Shown: positions 24,671 to 33,017, counted from the first letter of the stretch. The stretch: 52,896 bases of DNA from JAXDLW01 sp050998755 (GCA_050998755.1 JBPCPW010000068.1:1-52896); one strand, 5' to 3'. Numbers and translations are program-made. The notes: a model not told the origin generated them from the letters alone.

Positions 24671-25660
24671 CTAGATCGTCCGCCGCATCGAGCCAGAGAC
24701 CGAGCAGGCCAGAGTCACACTGCCGTCTGGATTGGATGACGCAACGTGGTAGTCGACGTGCAGCGGCTCCTCGGTAAGGCGGGACCCGGAGGGCACCTGG
24801 CGCACGAGCGCAGCTCGGAGCACCTTCTGCAGATCGGTTTCGTCGAACGTCGTGATGCTGCCTCGCACGTCCGCGTAGAGGACAAAAGTCACGGCCTGGT
24901 CGCCGATCCCCGCGCTCGCCGACTCCGTATGGTTGATCGTCTCGGTTGGAAGCAGCGCGGTGCGGCCCCTGGGCTGGTGCTCCAAGAGGTCCTTGACCGC
25001 CTGGGTAAGCGCTGGCTCGAACTCGTCGCGCGCCCTGACCATGGCCGCGTCGAGATCGCCCGGGAGCATGAATTGGCGCTGCCCGGCATCCCGACCATCC
25101 GAGGTGCCATAGATGATGTCGACCGTCGCCGAGCTGGCGGGGATGCCCACGAAGTGGGCGCTCGTGAGCGCTGGGACATCACCGATAGGGCCCGTCTCCA
25201 TCGCCAGGATCGTCGCGATGGCGACGCTTGGCCCGGTGACCGGTACGAGGTGAACGTGAGGATCGACCGTCACCGCCGCCGAGGTTGCGAACCTGATTCC
25301 GGTATCCGTGTCGACCTCGGTCCCTGCCGGAACCTGAAGGGTTGTCGCGAGGAGATTGGTTATCTTGATGTCTCCCATCGCCCGCAGGGCCGGAATGGCC
25401 TCGATCCCGCTCGTATCGACGGACGGCGACACGAATTTGTGAGCGTTCTGTCGATCGACGTGCACCATCAGCAAATCGCCGGGCCCGGGGACGGTGAGCG
25501 AGCCTATGACCACCGCGCTCATCGAGATCGGCATCGACCTGGCAGCCGCAACTGGTGGGGCGGCACCGCACGCAGCGATCGACAGGGGACACAGCAACGC
25601 CGCCCAGGCAAGCCGAGGAAACCATGGGCGGGGGGCGGCGCTGGAGGCCGTCCTGCTCAA
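24671..25660 (-). CDS. Lipoprotein with a baseplate-J-like domain
   Basis: A ~329-residue exported protein. The N-terminus carries a hydrophobic segment and a lipobox (LSIAACGAA; Cys ~31). The central region (VPAGTEVDTDTGIRFATSAA then VTVDPHVHLVPVTG and GPIGDVPAL) resembles the strand pattern of baseplate J/gp47 proteins, where GTxVxTxTGxxFxTT and GxxGNVxA recur. The rest has DNHTES-type sequence and mixed strands. The start is uncertain: the nearest suitable codon is TTG 25660, 7 bp after the stop of the YtxH-like gene, with no clear ribosome site. No other phage-tail or contractile-injection gene is nearby, so it is probably an envelope protein reusing this fold. Confidence 0.6.
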   Translation of the reverse strand: MSRTASSAAPRPWFPRLAWAALLCPLSIAACGAAPPVAAARSMPISMSAVVIGSLTVPGPGDLLMVHVDRQNAHKFVSPSVDTSGIEAIPALRAMGDIKITNLLATTLQVPAGTEVDTDTGIRFATSAAVTVDPHVHLVPVTGPSVAIATILAMETGPIGDVPALTSAHFVGIPASSATVDIIYGTSDGRDAGQRQFMLPGDLDAAMVRARDEFEPALTQAVKDLLEHQPRGRTALLPTETINHTESASAGIGDQAVTFVLYADVRGSITTFDETDLQKVLRAALVRQVPSGSRLTEEPLHVDYHVASSNPDGSVTLACSVSGSMRRTI

Positions 25661-25667
25661 GCCGCTG

Positions 25668-25904
25668 CTAGCGGCTGGCAGCGACTTTTTCGCCGATGCC
25701 GTTGACGGCCACGGTTCCCATCTCCCCCACCTGCTTCGTCGCAGAGGCGGCGAGATGCGAGGCTGTACCCACGGCGTCGAGGACGCCATCCTTGTTCTGG
25801 GCCCACTTGCGGCTCAACCGCTTGCGCCGTGCCTTCCCTTGCTTGGGATCAAACAACCAGATCAGGGCCGCAGCGATCAGCCCCCCAAGAATCACTCGTC
25901 TCAT
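25668..25904 (-). CDS. Small YtxH-like membrane-associated protein
   Basis: A 78-residue protein: MRRVILGGLIAAALIWLFDP (one N-terminal helix ending in the typical WLFDPxxGxxRR motif), then KQGKARRKRLSRKWAQNKDG and an amphipathic helix (LAASATKQVGEMGTVAVNGI). This matches the YtxH-like family linked to general stress and envelope functions. A strong AAGGAGGAAC site precedes ATG 25904. The baseplate-J-like lipoprotein begins 7 bp downstream, so they probably form one transcript. Confidence 0.75.
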   Translation of the reverse strand: MRRVILGGLIAAALIWLFDPKQGKARRKRLSRKWAQNKDGVLDAVGTASHLAASATKQVGEMGTVAVNGIGEKVAASR

Positions 25905-26187
25905 TGCTCGTTCCTCCTTCGTAGTTGCAGTCGTGGAATCGCAGCCTGGACCTCAAGAAACCACATGCGCACGGTCACCGAGTCGCTTCGGTTTCAGTCT
26001 GATGGCAGACTCAAAACAATTGCCGTAATCGTGGCCCGGCCGCGGATTCGGATCGATCTCGACGACTTCAAGTCGGTCAACCGCTTCACCGGGCATTGCC
26101 GGCAGATGCGCTGTGACGGCGAGCACGCCATCATTGAGGAGAAGAACCAAACATATCGCGGGAGCTCCGCGGCTGAAGGAGACAGAA
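25905..26187. other. Divergent intergenic region
   Basis: A 283-bp gap between the YtxH-like gene (minus) and a membrane protein (plus). It must contain both promoters. A minus-strand frame across 25970-26150 (LLNDGVLAVTAHLPAMPGEA, then VEIDPNPRPGHDYGN) looks faintly protein-like but lacks a start with a ribosome site and has no recognised family. Nothing else is evident. Confidence 0.4.
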
Positions 26188-26784
26188 ATGGAATCCAACG
26201 CCAGTAGACCCAGCCTGATACGCCGGCTGGCGCAGCGAATATCTCCATTCACCCTTGGGGTGGCGCTCCTGTGTTTTCTCCTGCCCATGGTCCAGGTGAG
26301 TTGCGCATCGCCAACCGGGTACGGAAGCGGCGGCGGCGGGGTTACGGCGTCGTACAGCGGCCTCACCCTCGCGACCGGTGGCGACGCACGAATTGACCCC
26401 AACGACCGCAAACTTGACCCGCAGGCAAAGAGGTCGGAGGATCGCATCGCGCTCCAGCCGTTGGTGACCCTCAGCTTGGTACTTGTGCTTGCCGGCTTCG
26501 TCATCAGCATTGCCGCCAGCCGTCGCAAGTGGCTGTGGATCGCGCTCAGCGCCGGATTGGCTGCCGCCGCTGGAGTTGCCGGCGCGCTGATTGCCGCCCG
26601 CACGCTGCGCGACGCGATGGTCGCGAAGCTCACCCTGGTGCATCCCGCGCAACTGGCATCGGTGGGCGCCGACAATCTTGTCGCAATCGGTCAGGCGCTG
26701 TGGTTGGTTACCGCGCTTCTCCTCATCACCGCCGCATTCAATCTGTGGCTGCTGGTGCGGAGTGAGTCGGAGGCACCCACGTAA
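26188..26784 (+). CDS. Four-helix membrane protein of unknown function
   Basis: A 198-residue protein. Helix 1 (FTLGVALLCFLLPMVQVSCA) is followed by an extracellular Gly/Ser-rich loop (YGSGGGGVTASYSGLTLATG). Three further helices follow (LVTLSLVLVLAGFVISIAAS; WLWIALSAGLAAAAGVAGAL; ALWLVTALLLITAAFNLWLL). The pattern PMVQVSC after helix 1, then GLxLATG, recurs in unannotated bacterial membrane proteins. ATG 26188 has GAAGGAGACAGAA upstream. It converges with the GGDEF-EAL gene 28 bp away. No function is proposed. Confidence 0.75.
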   Translation: MESNASRPSLIRRLAQRISPFTLGVALLCFLLPMVQVSCASPTGYGSGGGGVTASYSGLTLATGGDARIDPNDRKLDPQAKRSEDRIALQPLVTLSLVLVLAGFVISIAASRRKWLWIALSAGLAAAAGVAGALIAARTLRDAMVAKLTLVHPAQLASVGADNLVAIGQALWLVTALLLITAAFNLWLLVRSESEAPT

Positions 26785-26812
26785 CCCGCTCGCACTATTC
26801 GAAGGGTTCGAA

Positions 26813-29047
26813 TCAGCGGGGGTCCGCCGCGAGGCCGTCCTGCTGCTGGAGCGTCGTCCGAATCTCGTCGCCGGGCACGGGTCGACCGAGCGCAAAGCCC
26901 TGGGCTTCGTCGCAGCCGTGGCGGCGCAGGTAGTTGAGCTGGGCCATCGACTCCACACCCTCGGCCACGACATTCATCCCCAGGTTGTGGGCCATGGCGA
27001 TGATTCCGGCGACGATGGGCGCCTCGTCCCCCTCGACGGTGATGCGCTGCAGGAACGAGCGGTCGATCTTGAGTGTGTCCACTGGAAAATCCTGGAGGCG
27101 GCTGAGCATGGAATAGCCCACGCCGAAGTCGTCGATGGCAATCCGGTACCCACGACCGCGCATGGCGCTGAGCGCTGCCGGCGCGCCGAGGTTCTCGATC
27201 GCCACGGTCTCGGTGACCTCGAACTCCAGTGACGGCGCCGGCCGTCCCACCGAGTCACGCAGGGCGTCGATCCTGCCCTCGACCCCCTCCTCGGCAAAAT
27301 GTGATCCCGAAAGATTGACCGCGATGCGCACCAGGGGGAGCCCCTGCTCGGCCCATGATTTGGCCTCGGTCATCGCCTCCTGCATCACCCAATCGTCAAT
27401 CTGGCAGACCATCCCGACCTCCTCAGCGAGTGGGATGAAGCGGTCTGGGGGTAGCAGCCCGCGGGTCGGATGGTTCCAGCGCACCAACGCTTCGACTCCC
27501 TTGAGCATCCCGGAGGCAACGTTGATCACCGGCTGGAAGTGGAGGACCAGTTCGCTCGCGTCGATCGCGGTGCGCAGATCGTGTTCCAGGGTGATGCGCT
27601 CCAGGATCTCGACCTGCATCCCGGCTTCGAACAGACCCAGGGTGCCGCGCCCCTTACGTTTGGCACTGGCCACCGCCAGGTCGGCGTTGCGGATAAGCTC
27701 GTCGGCACCCAGCGACTCCTCGCCGTCGAACGCCAACCCCAGGCTGGCGCTGGTCAACCAGATGTGTCCGCCGATGTCAACCGGCTGGCGCAGGGCAGTC
27801 AGGATGCGCTGGGCGATGATGACCGCCTCGCGCTCGTCGTTCAGCCCCGCCAGGAGCACGCCGAACTCGTCTCCACCAAGCCGTGCCGCCGCGTCGTCGT
27901 GGCGCAACGAGCGTTCCAGCCGCTGCGCCGTCTCCATGAGAATGGCGTCGCCCACAACGTGCCCGGCGGCGTCGTTGATCGCCTGGAAGTTGTCGAGGTC
28001 GACCAGTAGCACGGCGCACGATCCGCCACGGCCATGCAGTGCGGTTCGCGCAATCTCGATTCGGTCCCGAAACAACGATCGGTTGGGCAGGTTGGTCAGG
28101 GGGTCGTACGTCGCCTGGTGACGGAGCTGGTCTCCAAGCTCCTCCTTGACCGTGACGTCATGGGCCAGCACCAGTGCCGCCTCCCGACCGCGGAAGTCCA
28201 GCAGATGGGAGGTGATCTCCACCTGGAGCAGGGAGCCATCATGGCAGAGATGCCGCCACTTGCCGGTGCGCTGAAGCCGCGGACGCGGGGACCTGAGCTC
28301 GGCCATCAACCGATCGTGGTCCTCGGCCGGCCGAATGTCGGTGATACGCATGGCCATGAACTGGTCGCGGGTGTAGCCGTACTGAAGGATTGCCGCGTCG
28401 TTCACCTCCAGGAACTCGAGCGTCTCCAGGTCGTAGACCCACATCGCGTGGGGGTTGTCGGCGAAGAGCGCTCGAAAGGTCTCCTCGTTGCTGTGGACCG
28501 CGTCCTCCAGCGCCGCGGCGTGCAACTGGCCCAGCGCCAGCGCCACCTCGGTGGCCAGGACCCGCAGCGCGATCCGAGCTTCGGATGCCATGGCGTCCTT
28601 GGCGGCGGCGCGAAGCACCCCCACGAATTCGCCGCCTGCGCGCAGGGGATAAAGGCTCTGGACGGCGCCCCTATCCCCGGTGCCGGACGGGTGGCGGTGG
28701 GCTACGGATTCGACGACCTCGCCGGCCCGGAGCCGTCGGAGCATGTCCTCGGGGAGGGTGGTGGGCGTGACCTCCTGGTCCCCGCGTCCCCGCCGCCGGT
28801 TGGTCGTCACCAGCGACCTCCCGGAGGCGTCCAGCAATGCGGCGGTGGCGCCGCGGCTGCTGCCGATAACCGCCATCGCGCTGGCCAGGGCGATGGACCG
28901 GACCTCGTCATCGCTGGTCGCGCCGAGGAGCTCGTCGCCGGCGATCGCCAGCGCCTCGACGATCGACCCTGGTAGGGCGGCGAGCGCGACCGAGCGGCTC
29001 AGCGGGGCGCCGTCGCGCGCACGATCCCGCTGGGTCTCCCGCTTCAT
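26813..29047 (-). CDS. GAF-PAS-GGDEF-EAL c-di-GMP signalling protein
   Basis: About 744 residues. GAF ~28-180, PAS ~186-310 (FRALFADNPHAMWVYDLETL; VLAHDVTVKEE), GGDEF ~320-480 with DPLTNLPNRS and intact RLGGDEF (~389), plus an RxxD site (RHDD) five residues before it. EAL ~490-735 has VEALVRWNHP, EFEVTET, IDDFGVGYSML, LKIDRSF and VAEGVES, so all metal and catalytic residues appear present. Both synthesis and hydrolysis of c-di-GMP are possible; the dominant activity cannot be read from sequence. The start is uncertain: ATG 29047 is chosen, with ATG 29071 or 29083 as alternatives. Longer versions would run into the serine-hydrolase gene. Confidence 0.92.
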   Translation of the reverse strand: MKRETQRDRARDGAPLSRSVALAALPGSIVEALAIAGDELLGATSDDEVRSIALASAMAVIGSSRGATAALLDASGRSLVTTNRRRGRGDQEVTPTTLPEDMLRRLRAGEVVESVAHRHPSGTGDRGAVQSLYPLRAGGEFVGVLRAAAKDAMASEARIALRVLATEVALALGQLHAAALEDAVHSNEETFRALFADNPHAMWVYDLETLEFLEVNDAAILQYGYTRDQFMAMRITDIRPAEDHDRLMAELRSPRPRLQRTGKWRHLCHDGSLLQVEITSHLLDFRGREAALVLAHDVTVKEELGDQLRHQATYDPLTNLPNRSLFRDRIEIARTALHGRGGSCAVLLVDLDNFQAINDAAGHVVGDAILMETAQRLERSLRHDDAAARLGGDEFGVLLAGLNDEREAVIIAQRILTALRQPVDIGGHIWLTSASLGLAFDGEESLGADELIRNADLAVASAKRKGRGTLGLFEAGMQVEILERITLEHDLRTAIDASELVLHFQPVINVASGMLKGVEALVRWNHPTRGLLPPDRFIPLAEEVGMVCQIDDWVMQEAMTEAKSWAEQGLPLVRIAVNLSGSHFAEEGVEGRIDALRDSVGRPAPSLEFEVTETVAIENLGAPAALSAMRGRGYRIAIDDFGVGYSMLSRLQDFPVDTLKIDRSFLQRITVEGDEAPIVAGIIAMAHNLGMNVVAEGVESMAQLNYLRRHGCDEAQGFALGRPVPGDEIRTTLQQQDGLAADPR

Positions 29048-29204
29048 ACTGGTGCGTTCATCCCCGTGCATCCTTGGCGGCATCAGCCGCCGCTTTCCGT
29101 TGGTTCCTATGTAACGGCTGCATTGCCAGAACAATGCGCCCTTCGGATCACCATCAGGATGTGCTACCAGCTGACGATCAGATTTCGCCCGGCGTTGACA
29201 GGCG

Positions 29205-30368
29205 TCAGCGGTTGGCCATCGCTCCGAGCACCCGTCCAACCGCGACGAAGTCTGTTGCCTCACTGTTGCTCAGGACCACAACGTCGGTGCCGCTCTGAGG
29301 GTAGAAGCCATTCATGCTGACGAAGCCGTCGATCCGACCCAGGTGGTAGACCAGCCGCCCGGTCGGCTCGTCGGCGATCTCCCATCCATAGCCGTAGCCG
29401 ACGTCGGTCGGCAGGTCGCAGCCGCGCCGGCTCCCGGCAGGAGGACACGGCGCCTGCACAGTCACCATCTCCTCCTCTAGGCGGCCTCCGCCGAGCCGGC
29501 GGGAGGCGATCGCCCGGTCCCAGGTGTCGAGATCGTCCACGGTGGAGTACAGGGCCCCCGCGGCGTAGGCCACCGACGGATCGTAGCGCTCGGGCTGGGT
29601 GCCGTCGGCATAATAGCCCAGCGCGTGCTCCGGGACGGGCGGCGACACGGAATCCACCCCGGTGCGATCAAGGTGGAGAGGACCCAGCACGCTGTGTCGC
29701 AAGAACTGTGCGTACGGCTCTCCGGCCACCTTCTCGATCACCATTCCTAGGAGCACGTAGCCGGAGCTGCTGTATTTGAACCGGGTTCCAGGAGGGAAGT
29801 CCAAGGGCTGGTCCCGGAAGTGTCCGAGCAGCTGGTCGGGCGTCTGGGGATGTGTCCAGTACGTGTTGAGCTCGCCGTTGACGTAGTCCGGCATGCCCGA
29901 GGTGTGGTCCAGCAGCTGCCGTAGGGTCACCCGTTGCCAGGCCGGCGGACAGTCGCGCAGGTGGTCGCAGATGGAGTCGCTCAGCTGGAGGCGATGTCGG
30001 TTGGCAAGGATCAGGATGGCCTCGGCGGTGAACTGCTTGGTATTCGACCCGATCCTGAAGATGGTGCTGGTGGTATTGGGCGCGCCGGTGGTCCGATCTG
30101 CGAGACCAAAGGCCTGCCGGAAGACATGCTCACCCCGTGACACCAGTACCGCGCCGCTGAGCTTGCCCGCGTCGGCCAGCCCGGTGACGTAGGCCTTGAT
30201 GTCCGCCTCGTTTTCAAAGGCGGTTCGCGTCGCGGCCAATCCGCGGGGCGCCGCTGGCGACCGACCAGGCCTCGGGCTCGGCGCGGCGGCGGTAGCGCAG
30301 GCCGAGAGCAGGCAGGCAATCAGCGCTGTGCCGGTCCAGCGGCGTCGGCGTGGTTGCGGCCCGCTCAT
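29205..30368 (-). CDS. Serine beta-lactamase-like hydrolase lipoprotein (class C / DD-peptidase fold)
   Basis: A 387-residue exported protein. The lipobox LLSACAT gives a lipidated Cys near residue 24. The penicillin-binding-fold motifs are in order: SNTK (SxxK nucleophile, in IGSNTKQFTAEAIL), YSSSGY (YxN-like) and HLGRIDG (the HxG/KTG position), plus LLDHTSGMPDY. Such enzymes are D-aminopeptidases, esterases or PBP-like hydrolases; beta-lactam resistance is not implied. It lies downstream of the sulfite-oxidase remnant by 6 bp and upstream of the GGDEF-EAL gene. Its location outside the membrane suggests peptidoglycan or ester substrates. Confidence 0.9.
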   Translation of the reverse strand: MSGPQPRRRRWTGTALIACLLSACATAAAPSPRPGRSPAAPRGLAATRTAFENEADIKAYVTGLADAGKLSGAVLVSRGEHVFRQAFGLADRTTGAPNTTSTIFRIGSNTKQFTAEAILILANRHRLQLSDSICDHLRDCPPAWQRVTLRQLLDHTSGMPDYVNGELNTYWTHPQTPDQLLGHFRDQPLDFPPGTRFKYSSSGYVLLGMVIEKVAGEPYAQFLRHSVLGPLHLDRTGVDSVSPPVPEHALGYYADGTQPERYDPSVAYAAGALYSTVDDLDTWDRAIASRRLGGGRLEEEMVTVQAPCPPAGSRRGCDLPTDVGYGYGWEIADEPTGRLVYHLGRIDGFVSMNGFYPQSGTDVVVLSNSEATDFVAVGRVLGAMANR

Positions 30369-30374
30369 AAGCGG

Positions 30375-30840
30375 TCAGGCAACCCTCACCTCGACGTGGT
30401 GCAACCCGGTGGCGCCGTCGGGCACCGTGCCGTGAGAGCGGCTTTCTTGTATAGCGCCGCTCCCGTCGTACGCGCGGACCATCAACGTCGCCTTGCCGGA
30501 TGCGGATGGAGTCCACCCAAACGTCCAGAGCGCCCACGTCAGGCGTGAGGGTGCGTAGTCGATGTGCGCCCCGGACCAGGACTCCCCGGCGTCGGTGCTG
30601 ACCTCCACCGCGCTCACGCCCCGGTCACCCGCGAAAGCGACGACGCAGACCTCGAGGAGCTTGCCTGATGCCACGACGGCCTTGGGCTTCGGAGCGTCGA
30701 TCGAAGAGACGGTGCGCACGTGTTCAGCATTCCAGCCCTGGCTGCTGTAGTAACCGTTCTCGTCGTGTTCCAGGACTGTGATCGCGTCAGCCATTTCGCA
30801 CTGGCCTCGAAACGTCCAGTAGGGTGCGCTGAGCCGACGC
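30375..30840 (-). pseudogene. Sulfite oxidase-family C-terminal (Mo-cofactor dimerisation) remnant
   Basis: The minus-strand frame from 30794 reads ENGYYSSQGWN, then VVAFAGDRGVSAVEVSTDAG, WALWTFGW, GKATLMVRAYDGSG and VPDGATGLHHVEV, the dimerisation domain of sulfite oxidase-type molybdoenzymes. Just upstream, in another frame, is RFEASAKWLTR, the sequence that normally joins directly (KWLTRIxVL). One lost base near 30780 would explain the break. The molybdopterin-binding domain itself is missing. A stand-alone 139-residue product from ATG 30794 is possible but could not bind molybdopterin. Confidence 0.7.
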
Positions 30841-30976
30841 TGATCGTCGGTGCCAGCTCTGGCCCGGCGTGGGCAACCACCGGGTCATCTGGCACGAGTG
30901 ATGATTGGGAAGAGTCTGACCGTGCCCGCGAAGGCCCTGCCCTCGGCCCATGCCTCGCCGGTTGGGCGTCGATCGG

Positions 30977-31255
30977 TCAGGAAGTGCCTTCTGAATCCCC
31001 CTTGCGGTCCTCGGGCTCATGGCTGCCGAGGGCGGCCTGGCCCATCTCATGAGCTGCGGTTCCTGGGTTCTCCAGCGTCCCCGGGCCACCACCATCGCCG
31101 CGGCTCTCCATGTCCTGCGGTTCCTGGCTCTGCCCGGGTGCCCCGCCCAGTTTGCCGCCCTGGACCGAGCTGCCCGCGGGCAACACCGACTGTGCGGCGT
31201 TCTGGGGAGCGAGGTCACCCGCATCCTGATCGGAATCACTCTGCTCATTGTCCAT
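30977..31255 (-). CDS. Small hydrophilic Gly/Gln/Glu-rich protein
   Basis: A 92-residue protein of low complexity, without Cys, Tyr, Phe or Trp, rich in Gly, Ser, Asp, Glu and Gln (QDAGDLAPQNAAQ; GGKLGGAPGQSQEPQ; MESRGDGGGPGT). It is probably disordered. ATG 31255 is preceded by GAGGAGGCCAGGTT, a strong ribosome site, which is the main argument that it is translated. Composition resembles hydrophilin or desiccation-stress proteins, but this is only an analogy. It stands alone. Confidence 0.55.
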   Translation of the reverse strand: MDNEQSDSDQDAGDLAPQNAAQSVLPAGSSVQGGKLGGAPGQSQEPQDMESRGDGGGPGTLENPGTAAHEMGQAALGSHEPEDRKGDSEGTS

Positions 31256-31500
31256 AACCTGGCCTCCTCAATCACCCGACAGGCTTCCGCTGTCAGACCA
31301 GTATAGGCCGGGTTTTCTCTCTCGAGGAGGGGGGTGGGGGGACCCCGAAACGCCGGCGAGACACTGCACCGGACGGTCGAGAAGCCGGCCGGCAACTTGC
31401 GGAATCATCTTGGAGCCTGAATCGCGATTCCACGTACTAAGCATCCACGCACTAACCACCCTTTAGAAGCGGCCCCACGCTAGATCCTGGAGCCCCTCTC

Positions 31501-31920
31501 CTATGGGTCTTGGAATTCCGGTAACTGCGAAGTGTGGATCTCGAGCACAATCGCGCGCTGGTTGCGCCGCTCCAACTCCTCGTTACCGCCCGGCCGCGCG
31601 GCAGAATGCCTCCCGAGGGGATGGATCGGCCAGCGTCGCTTGCCCCCGGCCACCGACACGGTGGCCATCCGATCCCACTCCTCGCTATAAGCGGCCATAT
31701 CGACGGCCCGCAATGCGCTGAGGACTACGTGTGCAGGAGCGACATATGGGTGCCGAAGGAGTGCCGCCTCGTGCCCGGCTTCCACCACGAGCGGACCGAC
31801 CGGCGCGACGCTCGAATCCCCGACGGCTAGATCGGGCCGGCCAACCCTGTTGAGAAGGTCAGCGACGGTTGAGGAGGTGGCGAGCGCCCGTCGCAACCGC
31901 CTCGTCTGATCACCAACCAT
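31501..31920 (-). CDS. Hypothetical protein, weakly Clp-N-like
   Basis: A 139-residue frame starting RRLRRALATSSTVADLLNRV with the segment EAGHEAALLRHPYVAPAHVV then LSALRAVD. That segment resembles the Clp N-terminal repeat (ALxxGHxYVxxEHLLLALL). The second half is Arg/Glu-rich (GGNEELERRNQR). No second Clp repeat and no ATPase are present. Only a weak GAAG precedes ATG 31920. It could be a genuine small adaptor-like protein, a relic, or a chance frame. Confidence 0.4.
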   Translation of the reverse strand: MVGDQTRRLRRALATSSTVADLLNRVGRPDLAVGDSSVAPVGPLVVEAGHEAALLRHPYVAPAHVVLSALRAVDMAAYSEEWDRMATVSVAGGKRRWPIHPLGRHSAARPGGNEELERRNQRAIVLEIHTSQLPEFQDP

Positions 31921-32091
31921 GGTCTTCGGCCCGAGCGGAGCTCTGCGCGGTCATTGACTCAGCGTACCCACTGGGCAAATTCCAGACAGCTGATCGGGGC
32001 AGAAATTTGGTTTTGGTCACTTCTCGGAGGCTCAGCGCGATGCACGCCCCGCCGCCTATGGTCGTAACGGGAACTTCAGCGTTCGCTGCGG

Positions 32092-32130
32092 GCCGCCAGA
32101 GTGCGCTGAACCCCGCCTGGGTTGCTGTAC
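32092..32130 (+). repeat. Repeat B, copy 1
   Basis: This 39-bp block aligns without gaps to 52398-52436. About 31 of 39 positions are identical, with the last 16 (GCCTGGGTTGCTGTAC versus GCCCGGGTTGCTGTAC) nearly perfect. It lies just downstream of the antitoxin gene's 3' end. Repeat A lies on the far side of the toxin-antitoxin pair. Confidence 0.5.
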
Positions 32131-32139
32131 CTCTTCGGT

Positions 32140-32343
32140 CTAGCTCGCCTTGCGCCGTGATATCAAATCGCGGACCTCGGACACGAGTTCTTTTGGCACC
32201 TCGATGAACACCTGCGAGTCGTCTTCGAACGCGGCTTCATCCTCGGCCGCGGCTTCGTCATCCGCTAGGTGGTCGTAGTGGTCGATAAGACGAGTGACGC
32301 GCTCAGCGTCCCAGCCGTTCGGAAAATGGTTCGTTTCACTCAT
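32140..32343 (-). CDS. Antitoxin partner of the upstream toxin
   Basis: A 67-residue acidic protein: NHFPNGWDAERVTRLIDHYD, then DDEAAAEDEAAFEDD and a C-terminal VFIEVPKELVSEVRDLISRR. The GWDxxRVxxxxxHY ... EDEAAFED ... VPxELVxxVRxLI layout recurs in small antitoxins found next to DUF4258/BrnT-like toxins. GGAGAAGACGAA precedes ATG 32343, which overlaps the toxin stop by 8 nt. The toxin-first gene order is like higBA and brnTA. The acidic middle probably wraps the basic toxin. Confidence 0.75.
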   Translation of the reverse strand: MSETNHFPNGWDAERVTRLIDHYDHLADDEAAAEDEAAFEDDSQVFIEVPKELVSEVRDLISRRKAS

Positions 32344-32626
32344 TTCGTCTTCTCCGGCGTCGCCGGAACGCCGCCAGCGGCTTGCCTCGGAGTTCGTAGG
32401 CGGTCACCACAAAGATACCCTCCCCTCCTTCGTCCGGTACATAGATGACGCGGAGATAGCGACCGGCTCGTGTACGACCAATCGCCATCCGGGCACCTTC
32501 CGCAGCCGGTCGATCCTCGGTGGGCACCGCCAGTACCTGACTGGCCTCATCCTGGGTGACCCCATGACCGTGCACGTGCGGGAGCCCGGTGGTCGGATCG
32601 ATATAGAACCGCACCGCCATCGACAT
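32336..32626 (-). CDS. DUF4258/BrnT-like toxin
   Basis: A 96-residue basic protein: RFYIDPTTGLPHVHGHGVTQ, DEASQVLAVPTEDRP, RMAIGRTRAGRYLRVIYVPD, IFVVTAYELRGKPL and the tail FRRRRRRRNE. The order (HGHGVTxxE, then GRTxxGRYLxVIYVPD, then VVTAYELRGK) is the RelE/BrnT-like fold of DUF4258, a family of predicted ribonuclease toxins. The Arg tract at the end suits RNA or ribosome binding. It is the first gene of a two-gene minus-strand operon with its antitoxin. Activity is inferred from family, not shown. Confidence 0.78.
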   Translation of the reverse strand: MSMAVRFYIDPTTGLPHVHGHGVTQDEASQVLAVPTEDRPAAEGARMAIGRTRAGRYLRVIYVPDEGGEGIFVVTAYELRGKPLAAFRRRRRRRNE

Positions 32627-32711
32627 CGAGGATACGGTCGAGGCCGTCGGTCGCTGCGGCAGGGGTCCCGAGCGCTATTGCAACTGCGGGTCCACAGTCC
32701 AAGGTGCCGGT

Positions 32712-33017
32712 TCAACTTTCGCCAGGTGCGATCTCCTGCCTCAGATCCTGGAGGTCGATCCCCTCGCCTCGCGTGTGGGAGACCTGACCGTCGGCAGCAT
32801 CGGCCTCCTCTTCCAATCTGATCAGTTCGTCGTCCCAGGGGGGTCTGGTCAAGGATCGCGACCATTGGATCTTCGAGCGCTGCTCAAGCAGAGCACCAAC
32901 AGGGCCCACGGCCGAATCGGGCAGGGCGTCGACCAGACGATGCAGTCCGCCCAGTGCCGCCGACGTCCGCCTGAGTTCGGAAGCGATTCCTCGGCGCTGC
33001 TGATGTCGCCCCGCCAA
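32712..33017 (-). CDS. Possible orphan antitoxin-like protein
   Basis: A 101-residue frame reading GLHRLVDALPDSAVGPVGAL, then RPPWDDELIRLEEEADAADG and QVSHTRGEGIDLQD. The pattern LHxLVDxLPxxxxxAxxxxL ... PPWDDEPxxxEExxAxxxA is shared by small antitoxin-like proteins in several phyla. No toxin gene adjoins it: the next downstream gene is the separate BrnT-like toxin. The start is uncertain (TTG 33017). The first third is made of repeat A, which also occurs at 52339-52387 without this gene, so the 5' end may be foreign. Confidence 0.4.
   Translation of the reverse strand: MAGRHQQRRGIASELRRTSAALGGLHRLVDALPDSAVGPVGALLEQRSKIQWSRSLTRPPWDDELIRLEEEADAADGQVSHTRGEGIDLQDLRQEIAPGES
32948..32996 (+). repeat. 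Repeat A, copy 1 (49 bp)
   Basis: This 49-bp sequence begins CGCCCAGTG and ends CCTCGGCG. It recurs in the same orientation at 52339-52387 with 47 of 49 bases identical. The flanks of the two copies are unrelated immediately to the right. Here it follows repeat B (32092) at 0.8 kb distance with the toxin-antitoxin pair between; at 52 kb, A precedes B by 10 bp. Confidence 0.8.

Noticed and set aside
24671..25660. Prophage or contractile injection system suggested by the baseplate-J-like domain
   Set aside because: No sheath, tube, spike, lysis or integrase genes nearby, and the protein is a lipoprotein.
24746..25705. Long plus-strand open frame opposite the lipoprotein gene
   Set aside because: Arg/Gly/His-rich antisense composition, no ribosome site, no family motifs; the minus strand carries the lipobox protein and YtxH-like gene.
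26800..26820. tRNA-like GGGTTCGAATC at the GGDEF-EAL 3' end
   Set aside because: Only a T-loop-like string; no acceptor or anticodon stems can be formed around it.
29205..30368. Beta-lactam resistance gene
   Set aside because: The SxxK/YxN fold is shared by many peptidases and esterases; nothing specific to beta-lactamases is visible.
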